From contig CALWDO010000005.1 in assembly GCA_944376715.1 (NCBI GenBank), positions 40,033-104,032 on the forward strand: a DNA stretch of 64,000 nucleotides, written 5' to 3'. The notes under the pieces were generated by a model, which saw only the letters and a program-made list of their open reading frames with translations, ran no database searches and had not been told where the DNA came from. The translations under genes and the position numbers were made by a program. The stretch comes from an uncultured Lachnoclostridium sp. (GTDB lineage Bacteria; Bacillota; Clostridia; Lachnospirales; Lachnospiraceae). This document shows, one piece after another, positions 52,138 to 59,442 of the stretch (position 1 is the first letter of the stretch; each line of letters opens with the position of its first letter).

Positions 52138-53223
52138 TCAGGCGAAGAGCCCCTGGATTACCTGGGGCACTGTGGTGATCCGGTCCAGATACCGGACATT
52201 GTCTCCGCAGAATATCAGGCCGTTTTCCACGTCTCCCTGTACGGACCGGATCAGAGCCTGCGTGATACAGTAAGGGGCTTCTTTGGGATTGCATTTTTCC
52301 AGGCACCGATAGCATTTGGTAATGTTTTCCCGGCCCTGTTTCATCTTCTCCAGGAATGCATTGCGGATGGCCCTGGCGGGCATGCCTACAGGACTTTTTA
52401 TGATCTCGATGTCCTCTGCGCGCGCATTCACATAGGCATGTTTGAACGCTTCCGAAGCGTCACATTCTTCTGTAGTCACGAAGGGCGTCGCCACCTGGAC
52501 TCCGTCTGCGCCCAGAGAAAAAGCATGCTGGACCTGCTGCGCATTCATGATGCCGCCTGCCAGGAAGACAGGGATGGACGTCTGGAACTTTTCCTCATAT
52601 CCTCGTACACAGGCGATGATCTTCTGAATCTCCAGGTCATAGGCAGAGTCGAATCCGTCTTCGCCTATATGGCTTAATTCTTCATTGGAAAAGCCCAGGT
52701 GTCCGCCGGCGTGGGGCCCCTCAATGACCAGAAAATCTGCGGTGCGCCTGTAATGACGGTCCCACATTTTGAGGATAATGCGGGCGGCTTTTTCGGAAGA
52801 AACGATGGGGGCGATCTTGGTATCGGTCCCTTTTACATATTCCGGCATATCTACGGGAAGGCCGGCGCCGGAGATGATCACATCAGCGCCCGCGTCTGCC
52901 GCCGTCCTTACATAGTCCGGATAATCTCTGGTCGCCACCATGATATTATAGCCGATCAGTCCGTCGCAGGAGCCGTCCGCTTTTGCGGCGATTTTTTTTG
53001 CCTGTTTCAGTTCGTTTACCATAGCGCGGAGATTTGCTTTTTTGGAGTTTTCGGAAAAATCCGGTTCCCGGAATCCGATCTGTGCGGTGGAGATGATGCC
53101 TATGCCGCCTTCACGCGCGACTGCCCCTGCCAGTCTGGACAGACTGACGCCTACGCCCATGCCGCCTTGAATCAAGGGGAGTGCGGCGGTCTTTTCTCCG
53201 ATCTGCAAAGGTTTGATATTCAT
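52138..53223 (-). CDS. Nitronate monooxygenase / FabK-like flavoenzyme
   Basis: A 361-residue FMN-binding TIM-barrel protein of the 2-nitropropane dioxygenase superfamily, which includes enoyl-ACP reductase FabK. Signatures are LIQGGMGVGVSLSRLAGAVA near residue 17, GYNIMVATRDYPDYV near 91, ADVIISGAGLP near 112, VIEGPHAGGHLG near 166 and FLAGGIMNAQQVQHAFSLGA near 219. A cysteine cluster at the C-terminus (CYRCLEKCNPKEAPYC near 305) recalls a metal or FeS site and is unlike classic FabK. The promoter carries an operator-like palindrome containing TTTGA-N3-TCAAA, as in FabT control of lipid genes. The substrate is therefore open. Confidence 0.85.
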   Translation of the reverse strand: MNIKPLQIGEKTAALPLIQGGMGVGVSLSRLAGAVAREGGIGIISTAQIGFREPDFSENSKKANLRAMVNELKQAKKIAAKADGSCDGLIGYNIMVATRDYPDYVRTAADAGADVIISGAGLPVDMPEYVKGTDTKIAPIVSSEKAARIILKMWDRHYRRTADFLVIEGPHAGGHLGFSNEELSHIGEDGFDSAYDLEIQKIIACVRGYEEKFQTSIPVFLAGGIMNAQQVQHAFSLGADGVQVATPFVTTEECDASEAFKHAYVNARAEDIEIIKSPVGMPARAIRNAFLEKMKQGRENITKCYRCLEKCNPKEAPYCITQALIRSVQGDVENGLIFCGDNVRYLDRITTVPQVIQGLFA

Positions 53224-53255
53224 ATGGTAAAATCCAATCCCTTTCCGGGTATAAA

Positions 53256-53312
53256 CCCTATAATTATTTTGAAAGTCAAAATAATTATAGGGCGGTGTAT
53301 AGTAAATGTCAA
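53256..53312 (-). promoter_or_regulatory. Promoter with overlapping operator palindrome for the FabK/NMO-like gene
   Basis: On the minus strand, TTGACA (53307-53312), 17-bp spacer, TATAAT (53284-53289) form a near-perfect promoter. A 16-bp perfect inverted repeat (53256-53271 and 53277-53292, 5-base centre) covers the -10 and the start site. Its centre reads TTTTGA-AAG-TCAAAA, close to the FabT-type TTTGA-N3-TCAAA operator, so a MarR-family repressor could block transcription here. Confidence 0.75.
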
Positions 53313-53361
53313 TATATCTAGTATAAAAAACTACATAAAATAGTGAAGGAAATGATATGAT

Positions 53362-54378
53362 CTAATTCGACACGGCTTCTTTGGCAAATTGGGTCGTAAC
53401 CAGATCTTCATAAGGCGTCCACTCCGGGAGCTCTCCGGCTTCCTGAAGGATATTCTGCAGAAGGTCGAAACTGTCTTTTTCAAAGATCAGATTGTCTTTC
53501 CAGGTGTCCTGATCATAGTACCTGGTGACGATGGTGGTGATGGTATCCAGATCTGTTTCTTCAAACTGCGGCTGGATCACTTCGGCGATCTCTTCGGGAG
53601 TATGCGTCTGTACATATTCCATTCCTTTTTGAAGGGCGTTGGTAAATGCCTGCAGGATTTCCGAATGCTCTTCAATATAGCTCTGTTTCGCGCTGTAGGC
53701 GGTGTAGGGGACATATCCGGAGGCTTCGCCCAGAGAGGCCACCACATATCCTGCTCCTTCTTGCTCAAGCGCGGTCGCGGAGGGCTCGAATTCCACGGTA
53801 AATTCTCCCTGCCCGCCGGAGAAAGCCGCCGCCGTGGAGCCAAAGTCAATGCCCTGGTCGATGGTCAGATCCGCAGCCGGATTGATGCCGTTCTTTTTCA
53901 GGATAAATTCGAAGACCATCTGGGGCATTCCGCCTTTTCTTCCCCCAAGTACGTAGGTCCCTTTCAGATCCTCCCACTGGAAGTCGTCCACAGGCTCCCG
54001 GGATACGAGAAAATTGCCGGCCCGCTGGGTGAGCTGCGCGAAGTTGACGATGTAGTCGTCAGGATTCTGTCCATAAATATAGATGGAGGATTCGCTGCCC
54101 ATGAAACCGATATCGGCCTCACCGGAGATAACGGCAGTCGCCACTTTATCAGCTCCGAAGCCGGTGACCAGATCCAGGTCGATCCCTTCTTCTTCAAAAT
54201 ACCCGTTTTCAATGGCTACATATTGGGGCGCGTAGAAGATAGAGTGAGCCACTTCGTTAAGCGTTACTTTCGTGAGACCTTCGGAAACCGAGGAACCGCC
54301 TTCGCCGTTTGAACAGCCGGTCAGGAGACACAGGCCAAGGACGGCCGCGCCTATACATGCAATGATTCGCTTTTTCAT
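53362..54378 (-). CDS. ABC transporter substrate-binding lipoprotein (NMT1/SsuA type)
   Basis: A 338-residue lipoprotein. The signal ends in the lipobox LLTGCSNGEGG. The mature part has HSIFYAPQYVAIENGYFEEE near 45, ADIGFMGSESSIYIYG near 88, the ligand-domain GRKGGMPQMVFEFILKKNGI near 145 and AFTNALQKGMEYVQTHTPEE near 245, all typical of binding proteins for sulfonates, nitrates or thiamine precursors. The start (complement of 54376-54378) follows AGGGAGAAT. No permease or ATPase gene lies beside it, so its partners must be elsewhere. Confidence 0.9.
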   Translation of the reverse strand: MKKRIIACIGAAVLGLCLLTGCSNGEGGSSVSEGLTKVTLNEVAHSIFYAPQYVAIENGYFEEEGIDLDLVTGFGADKVATAVISGEADIGFMGSESSIYIYGQNPDDYIVNFAQLTQRAGNFLVSREPVDDFQWEDLKGTYVLGGRKGGMPQMVFEFILKKNGINPAADLTIDQGIDFGSTAAAFSGGQGEFTVEFEPSATALEQEGAGYVVASLGEASGYVPYTAYSAKQSYIEEHSEILQAFTNALQKGMEYVQTHTPEEIAEVIQPQFEETDLDTITTIVTRYYDQDTWKDNLIFEKDSFDLLQNILQEAGELPEWTPYEDLVTTQFAKEAVSN

Positions 54379-54536
54379 ATGATTCTCCCTGTGTTTGCTG
54401 TGTTCTCTACTACTATATGCAGGAGGTCGGAAAGAGTGAGAAAGTGAAGACGTGCTCAAATATTACTGAAATGTAAACTGCTGCAAATAATCTTAATTAA
54501 ATTTTAATAAAAATTAAGAAAAGTGAAAACTTCGGA

Positions 54537-54565
54537 TAGACAGGAAGAAACGGATGCTATAAAAT
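54537..54565 (+). promoter_or_regulatory. Promoter of the arylsulfotransferase-like gene
   Basis: TAGACA (54537-54542), 17-bp spacer, TAAAAT (54560-54565), 58 bases before the start codon. The flanking 54480-54520 segment is very AT-rich. Confidence 0.55.
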
Positions 54566-54623
54566 ATTTCTGAGATTCGGAAGACCTGAAAGCTCAATAT
54601 ACCATGTGAAAATGGAGGGACTT

Positions 54624-56363
54624 ATGAAAAAGAGGTATGTATTGATTGGACTTCTGGTGGTCCTGCTGGCGATTGCGGCAGGAGTGGTGGCATTCACACA
54701 TTATTTTCTGTCCGCAGAGACAAGTATCCGGGACTCCTGGGAAGTGGAGACCGGAGATTTGCTGGTGTCTGACGAGGAGTACGGGGTATCTGCCTATGAG
54801 GCGGATGTGGAATCAGATCTCAATGTGATCAGTCTGCTGCCGGATGAGATTGAAGAGGACGGATTTACATACTATGAGGAAGAGGTACAGCAAAGGATTG
54901 CGGCCGCGCTGGTAGAGGCAGGGGAGAACGGCAGTTTCACGCTGGAAAAACCGCTGGCTGTGCTGAATCCTTTCGGAACAGGCAGCAATGGACTGTATTT
55001 GTATTTCACTACGGACTGGTCCAGCCAGATCCGTTATACGATCCATGTGGATGATGAAAGTATCCCGGATTATACGGCGGTGGCAAACAATGGGGACCGG
55101 GAATTTTCTCGGATGCATGAATTCCTGATGATCGGTTTGGTGCCGGGTGAGACAAACCATGTGACGATGGAAGTGCTGGGTAAATATGGAAGGGTGCAGA
55201 ATACGGCAGAGTTCACCATTACGATGCCGGAACCCCAGTCGGGATACGCGGTGAGACTGGATTATACAGACGGAGAAGCGGCGGGAGGACAGACGGAAGG
55301 TTTGTTCTACACGATCCGTACGGGAGGTTATACAGGATATGCATTTTTCTATGATAATTCCGGTATCATGCGTTATGAGATGGTACTGGAGGGATATGGG
55401 CTGGACCGGATGCTCTGGTATGAAGGAGAGATGCTGACCTGTGCGTCCGCTTATAAGATCGCGCGTTTCAACCGTCTGGGGCAGGTGACAAAGACCTATG
55501 ACCTGGATGGTTACGAGATGCATCACGATATGGTATTTTCGGGAGATGACAGCCTGGTGGTACTGGCCAGCGAATATGAAAGCACAGATGTGGAAGACCT
55601 GATGCTGGAAGTGGATCTGGTGACCGGAGAGGTGACGGAACTGATTGACTTTAAAGATATTCTTCCGGAATATTATGAGAATTATGCCCATGTGATCGGT
55701 TTGGACGACGAGTTCAAATGGCTGGCAGGGAAAAAGGACTGGATCCATCTGAATACCGTACAATATATGGAAGAGGATGACAGCGTGATCGTCAGCTCCA
55801 GAGAGACCTCTACGATTATTAAAGTTCGTGACATACACGGGAACAAAGAACTTGACTATCTGATCGGCGATGAGGATTTCTGGAAAGGTACTCCGTATGA
55901 ATCCTACAGCTATACAAAAGTGGGAGATTTCACTCCTCAGTATGGACAGCATACAGTCGAATATGCAGGGAATGAGGGACTGGAAGACGGACAGTATTAT
56001 CTCCGTATGTTTGACAACAATTACTGGAGCTTAAGCACCAGGGACAGTTATGAACCGGATCTGCCGGACAGTGTAGGCACCGCCCTGCTGGATGATTCCA
56101 AATATTCGCATGTGTATTTTTATCTGGTGGATGAGAAAGCACGTACGTTTGAACTGGTGGACAGCTTCGATGTGCCGTATTCCAGCATTGTGTCGAATGT
56201 AACGCCTATGGGGGATAATTACGTGGTCAACAGCGGCTGCAGCATGGTGTTTGGCGAATACACCCAGGACGGTACGCTGATACGTGAATATTCATATGAA
56301 TGTACACTGCAGACTTATCGGGTGATGAAGGGAGATTTTGCAGGCTTTTGGTTTGCGGAGTAA
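54624..56363 (+). CDS. Aryl-sulfate sulfotransferase-like protein
   Basis: A 579-residue surface protein with an N-terminal signal-anchor (YVLIGLLVVLLAIAAGVVAF). An Ig-like region is followed by a beta-propeller of the ASST family. Landmarks are GYEMHHDMVFSGDDSLVVLA near 300, DSVIVSSRETSTIIKVRD near 390, PQYGQHTVEYAG near 438 (candidate catalytic His), and the end SSIVSNVTPMGDNYVVNSGC. ASST enzymes move sulfate between phenolic compounds without PAPS. The ATG at 54624 was chosen for its GGAGGG site; upstream in-frame codons would precede it. Activity is inferred from family only. Confidence 0.85.
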   Translation: MKKRYVLIGLLVVLLAIAAGVVAFTHYFLSAETSIRDSWEVETGDLLVSDEEYGVSAYEADVESDLNVISLLPDEIEEDGFTYYEEEVQQRIAAALVEAGENGSFTLEKPLAVLNPFGTGSNGLYLYFTTDWSSQIRYTIHVDDESIPDYTAVANNGDREFSRMHEFLMIGLVPGETNHVTMEVLGKYGRVQNTAEFTITMPEPQSGYAVRLDYTDGEAAGGQTEGLFYTIRTGGYTGYAFFYDNSGIMRYEMVLEGYGLDRMLWYEGEMLTCASAYKIARFNRLGQVTKTYDLDGYEMHHDMVFSGDDSLVVLASEYESTDVEDLMLEVDLVTGEVTELIDFKDILPEYYENYAHVIGLDDEFKWLAGKKDWIHLNTVQYMEEDDSVIVSSRETSTIIKVRDIHGNKELDYLIGDEDFWKGTPYESYSYTKVGDFTPQYGQHTVEYAGNEGLEDGQYYLRMFDNNYWSLSTRDSYEPDLPDSVGTALLDDSKYSHVYFYLVDEKARTFELVDSFDVPYSSIVSNVTPMGDNYVVNSGCSMVFGEYTQDGTLIREYSYECTLQTYRVMKGDFAGFWFAE

Positions 56364-56375
56364 GTAAAAATATCG

Positions 56376-56401
56376 GGGCCGCTGCGGGATTGCAGCGGCC
56401 C
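56376..56401. terminator. Bidirectional terminator between convergent genes
   Basis: A 10-bp perfect stem, GGGCCGCTGC (56376-56385) with GCAGCGGCCC (56392-56401), with modest T-rich sequence on the plus side (TGTTATTAT) and A/T-rich sequence (AAAAATATC) on the other. Confidence 0.75.
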
Positions 56402-56406
56402 TGTTA

Positions 56407-56637
56407 TTATACCTGTGTATCATCGTTTTTGGAATCGTCCTGTTTTCCGAAGGTACGGTACAGCCACATGTATATATACAGCAGGACGGGGAGGATGACG
56501 GTGGCGGCAAAGGCTGCGGCCAGCATTTCTTTGGAGCCGTCCTGCCCGGTCAGAGCCAGGATGAAGGTGAACAGATAGAGGGCGGCGATGATCAGGACGG
56601 CGGCAAGCGCCAGGATGCGTTTGAGTTTTTGATGCAT
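56407..56637 (-). CDS. Small two-helix membrane protein
   Basis: A 76-residue protein starting MHQKLKRILALAAVLIIAAL. Two hydrophobic helices (about 8-29 and 39-62) are separated by TGQDGSKEM, and the tail is charged (GKQDDSKNDDTQV). GAAAGGGAAAT lies just before the ATG on the minus strand. Similar short proteins are scattered in Lachnospiraceae without known function. It converges on the arylsulfotransferase-like gene across the terminator. Confidence 0.6.
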   Translation of the reverse strand: MHQKLKRILALAAVLIIAALYLFTFILALTGQDGSKEMLAAAFAATVILPVLLYIYMWLYRTFGKQDDSKNDDTQV

Positions 56638-56885
56638 AGCATTTCCCTTTCTTTTTCGTGGTAGGAATATATTTTGAATACCATTATATCATAGAAAACT
56701 TTTTTTGTTAATTCTGACTATCCATACCTGTACAAAAAGTAGAAATTGAACGGAAAAGAATGGGATCCACTGCCGGATTTACAAGGAAAGAAAAGAAGAT
56801 TATACTGAAATACAAAGAGGTGCAGGGGATCACTACAAAAGGTAGGAAAAGGACCGCTGCGCCCGAAAAAAAGGAGGAGAATGGT

Positions 56886-57896
56886 ATGTTATCTGTAAAA
56901 GAGAATTTTTTTGAGACTGTGAAACCGGACGGACATCCGGACCGGCTGATGAAACAGTATGAAGGACTGGCGTTTCTGAACATGAACCCGGTGCTGAAAT
57001 ACATCAGAGGGGACCGTCATCCAGGTATGCCGCCCACAAAGGACCGCTTTGGTACAGAGATCCTCTGGCCGGAAGGACAGGTAGCGGCGATGCCCCATGT
57101 GACCGAGGCTAATAAGGTGATTCCGGACATTACGGAGTGGAAGGATTATCTGAAGATTCCGGATATCGTAAAAGAGTGTTCCGATCCTGCTCTGTGGGAG
57201 CCGTATATCAAACAGGCAGAAGAATACAGGGCAGAGGGCAAGATCCTGATGGGATATCTGCCGACGGGTCTGTTCGAGCGTCTGCACTTCCTGATGGGAT
57301 TTGAAGATATGCTGATGAACTTCCTGCTGGAGCCGGAAGCAATGCATGAACTGATCGACGCGATCGGCGAATACCGTTATCAGTTCATGAAACTGTCCGT
57401 AGACTACCTGAAACCGGACGTGGTTATCTCCCATGACGACTGGGGTTCCAAGAGATCGCTGTTTATCAGCCCGGATACCTGGAGAGAGTTCATCAAACCG
57501 CATTATCAGAAGATGTACAGCTATATGAATGAAAAAGGCGTTCTTGTTATGCACCATGCAGACTCCTTCCTGGAGCCGATCATTGACGACATGGTGGAGA
57601 TCGGCATCAATATCTGGCAGGGAGCGCTTCCGGAGAATGATATCGTGAAGATCCAGAAACAGGTGAACGGCAAGATGACGCTGATGGGCGGTATCGACGC
57701 TTCCATCGTAGACCGGGCAGACTCCACGGAAGAAGAGATCCGTACAGAGACCAGAAGAGCCTGCGAGACCTACGCGCCGGGCGGACATTTTATTCCGTGC
57801 ATCACTTACGGCGGACCGGGCTGCCTGTACAAACACGTGGATCCCATCATCAATGATGAGATCGACAAGTACAACAAGAAAGTATACGGGGTTTAA
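56886..57896 (+). CDS. Uroporphyrinogen decarboxylase-superfamily protein, probable corrinoid methyltransferase type
   Basis: A 336-residue TIM-barrel protein of the URO-D superfamily. The heme-pathway arginine motif is absent. Instead the sequence resembles the MtaA/MtbA-like and O-demethylase branch: VVISHDDWGSKRSLFISPDT near 177, HYQKMYSYMNEKGVLVMHHA near 202, INIWQGALPENDI near 240 and GGIDASIVDRAD near 263. Possible zinc ligands are the HH of MHHAD and the late Cys residues. The ATG at 56886 follows GGAGG; a longer frame from 56760 lacks a site. The GPH-type transporter 51 bases downstream may import its methylated substrate, which is inference. Confidence 0.82.
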   Translation: MLSVKENFFETVKPDGHPDRLMKQYEGLAFLNMNPVLKYIRGDRHPGMPPTKDRFGTEILWPEGQVAAMPHVTEANKVIPDITEWKDYLKIPDIVKECSDPALWEPYIKQAEEYRAEGKILMGYLPTGLFERLHFLMGFEDMLMNFLLEPEAMHELIDAIGEYRYQFMKLSVDYLKPDVVISHDDWGSKRSLFISPDTWREFIKPHYQKMYSYMNEKGVLVMHHADSFLEPIIDDMVEIGINIWQGALPENDIVKIQKQVNGKMTLMGGIDASIVDRADSTEEEIRTETRRACETYAPGGHFIPCITYGGPGCLYKHVDPIINDEIDKYNKKVYGV

Positions 57897-57904
57897 ACTG
57901 ATCA

Positions 57905-57925
57905 GGGGCTCCTTCCGGGAGCCCC
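57905..57925 (+). terminator. Intercistronic hairpin between the UroD-like and transporter genes
   Basis: GGGGCTCC (57905-57912) pairs with GGAGCCCC (57918-57925). No T-tract follows, so it is more likely an mRNA-processing or stability element than a strong terminator. Confidence 0.45.
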
Positions 57926-57947
57926 GTGTCAAAAGAAGGAGAGGGGT

Positions 57948-59336
57948 ATGAGTAATAATAATAAAAAGCCGTTGAGCAGAGCGCTGAAGCTGTTCTACGG
58001 AGTCGGGGACTGCGGATTTACCTTAATGAGTAATGTGGAAAGTTATTTCTTTAATTTCTTCCTTACGAATCTGGCGTCGTTCGATCTGGGAGTCGTGACG
58101 GCGATCACGACCATATCCAGCACGGTGGACGCCTGCCTGTCCTGGATCTATGGGGCGATCCTGAACAGTATTAAGCCGAAGAAATGGGGACGTTACCGCT
58201 CCTGGCTGGTTCTGCTGCCGTGGATCGTACCGTTTCTGTACGCGTTCCAGTTTATCAAGATCGGAAACGGAATCGTATCGGCGGTGATCGTTACTGTCGC
58301 GGCGATCTCGAGCCACGTAGTATGGAATTTCCCGTATGTAGCCAATGTGTCCATGATTTCCGTGGCGGGCGCTACGCCGGATGACCGCGCGCAGCTGTCC
58401 TCTACCAGAGCGGCATGGGCGAATTTCTCCAAGATTATCTTCTCTTATGTGGGTGTCCCGCTGGCGTCGGTATTTGCCGGCATCGTTGGAGAGACCAATC
58501 AGTACGGAGCGGTGGCTTTCGTGCTGGCGTGGGTGATGGTGGTTCTGTATTTTGCCCACTTCAAGATGTTTGACGGATACGAAGAGGTCAGCGCTGAGGA
58601 TGTCAAGGAGACGAAAAAAGACACTACAAAGACCAGCGGTATGGATCTGGTGCGGGCGCTTTTGCAGAACCCGCCGCTGATTGCGCTGATGATTGCGGAT
58701 CTGTCCAAATGGGCGTTTAACTTTATCGTATCCGGTATCGCCATGTATTATTTTACCTACGTCGCAAAAGACGCGGGACTTCTGACCACTTACATCCTGA
58801 TCTCCAATATCTTCTGCGTGGTGGGATCTTATCTGGCAAAATCCGTGGCAAAGAAATTCTCTACCAGGACCGGTACGATCGGCACCTTTGTCCTGATGGC
58901 GGCAGTCATGATAGCGGCAAACTTCCTCTATACGAATGTATGGCTGGTGGTGTTCCTGATGTCTCTGGCACAGCTGGGTTACGGCATCGCATATGCCTGC
59001 ACGCCGGCGCTGTATTCGGATACGATCATCTATTCCGAGTGGAAGACCGGAAAGAATGCTACCGGATGGATCAGCGGGCTTCAGAATGTTCCGCTGAAAG
59101 TGGGCGTTATGATGAGAGGTATCATTATCTCTGCCTGCCTTGCCATCGCAAACTTCAGTTCCGCCATTGATCCGTCTCAGGCTACCGTAGAACTGCAGAA
59201 AGGAATCTGCTTAGGGTTCATGGTGATTCCGGCCTGCGCACTGCTTTTGTCGGCAGTGATCCTGATTTTCGGATTTAAGATTACCAAAGAAAAAGTAGAG
59301 CAGTATCGTGCGGAGATCGACGCGCGCCGCGCGTAA
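57948..59336 (+). CDS. MFS transporter, GPH (glycoside-pentoside-hexuronide:cation) type
   Basis: A 462-residue transporter with about twelve helices. The GPH start is clear (LKLFYGVGDCGFTLMSNVES YFFNFFLTN, split here), followed by AGATPDDRAQLSSTRAAWAN near 143 and ISGLQNVPLKVGVMMRGIII near 370 in the last third. It would import a small sugar-like or other organic solute with a cation. AGGAGAGG precedes the ATG. It is the second gene after the UroD-like gene, so the pair may take up and demethylate a plant-type compound. Confidence 0.9.
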   Translation: MSNNNKKPLSRALKLFYGVGDCGFTLMSNVESYFFNFFLTNLASFDLGVVTAITTISSTVDACLSWIYGAILNSIKPKKWGRYRSWLVLLPWIVPFLYAFQFIKIGNGIVSAVIVTVAAISSHVVWNFPYVANVSMISVAGATPDDRAQLSSTRAAWANFSKIIFSYVGVPLASVFAGIVGETNQYGAVAFVLAWVMVVLYFAHFKMFDGYEEVSAEDVKETKKDTTKTSGMDLVRALLQNPPLIALMIADLSKWAFNFIVSGIAMYYFTYVAKDAGLLTTYILISNIFCVVGSYLAKSVAKKFSTRTGTIGTFVLMAAVMIAANFLYTNVWLVVFLMSLAQLGYGIAYACTPALYSDTIIYSEWKTGKNATGWISGLQNVPLKVGVMMRGIIISACLAIANFSSAIDPSQATVELQKGICLGFMVIPACALLLSAVILIFGFKITKEKVEQYRAEIDARRA

Positions 59337-59342
59337 AACGAG

Positions 59343-59371
59343 TTGTCAAACATTTGTTCCTGTGGTATAAT
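59343..59371 (+). promoter_or_regulatory. Promoter of pcrA
   Basis: TTGTCA (59343-59348), 17-bp spacer, TATAAT (59366-59371), a near-consensus sigma-A promoter. Confidence 0.8.
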
Positions 59372-59383
59372 CTCATGAGTAGC

Positions 59384-59417
59384 AGCCTCGGAGAAGCGAA
59401 GCTTTTCCGGGGCTTTT
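59384..59417 (+). terminator. Leader hairpin upstream of pcrA
   Basis: AGCCTCGGAGAAGC (59384-59397) pairs with GCTTTTCCGGGGCT (59401-59414) through 14 pairs including wobbles, with a GAA loop and a TTTT end. It lies inside the pcrA leader, 12 bases after the -10, so it could be an attenuator. Confidence 0.55.
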
Positions 59418-59442
59418 AAAATCATGGAGAAGGAGAATCTGG

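Noticed and set aside
53389-54312. 307-codon plus-strand ORF opposite the ABC binding lipoprotein
   Set aside because: The minus strand has a clear lipobox, ribosome site and family motifs; the plus frame has none.
57905-57925. A true terminator splitting the UroD-like gene from the transporter
   Set aside because: The stem is strong but no T-tract follows and no promoter is seen before the transporter, so I treat it as an intercistronic hairpin.
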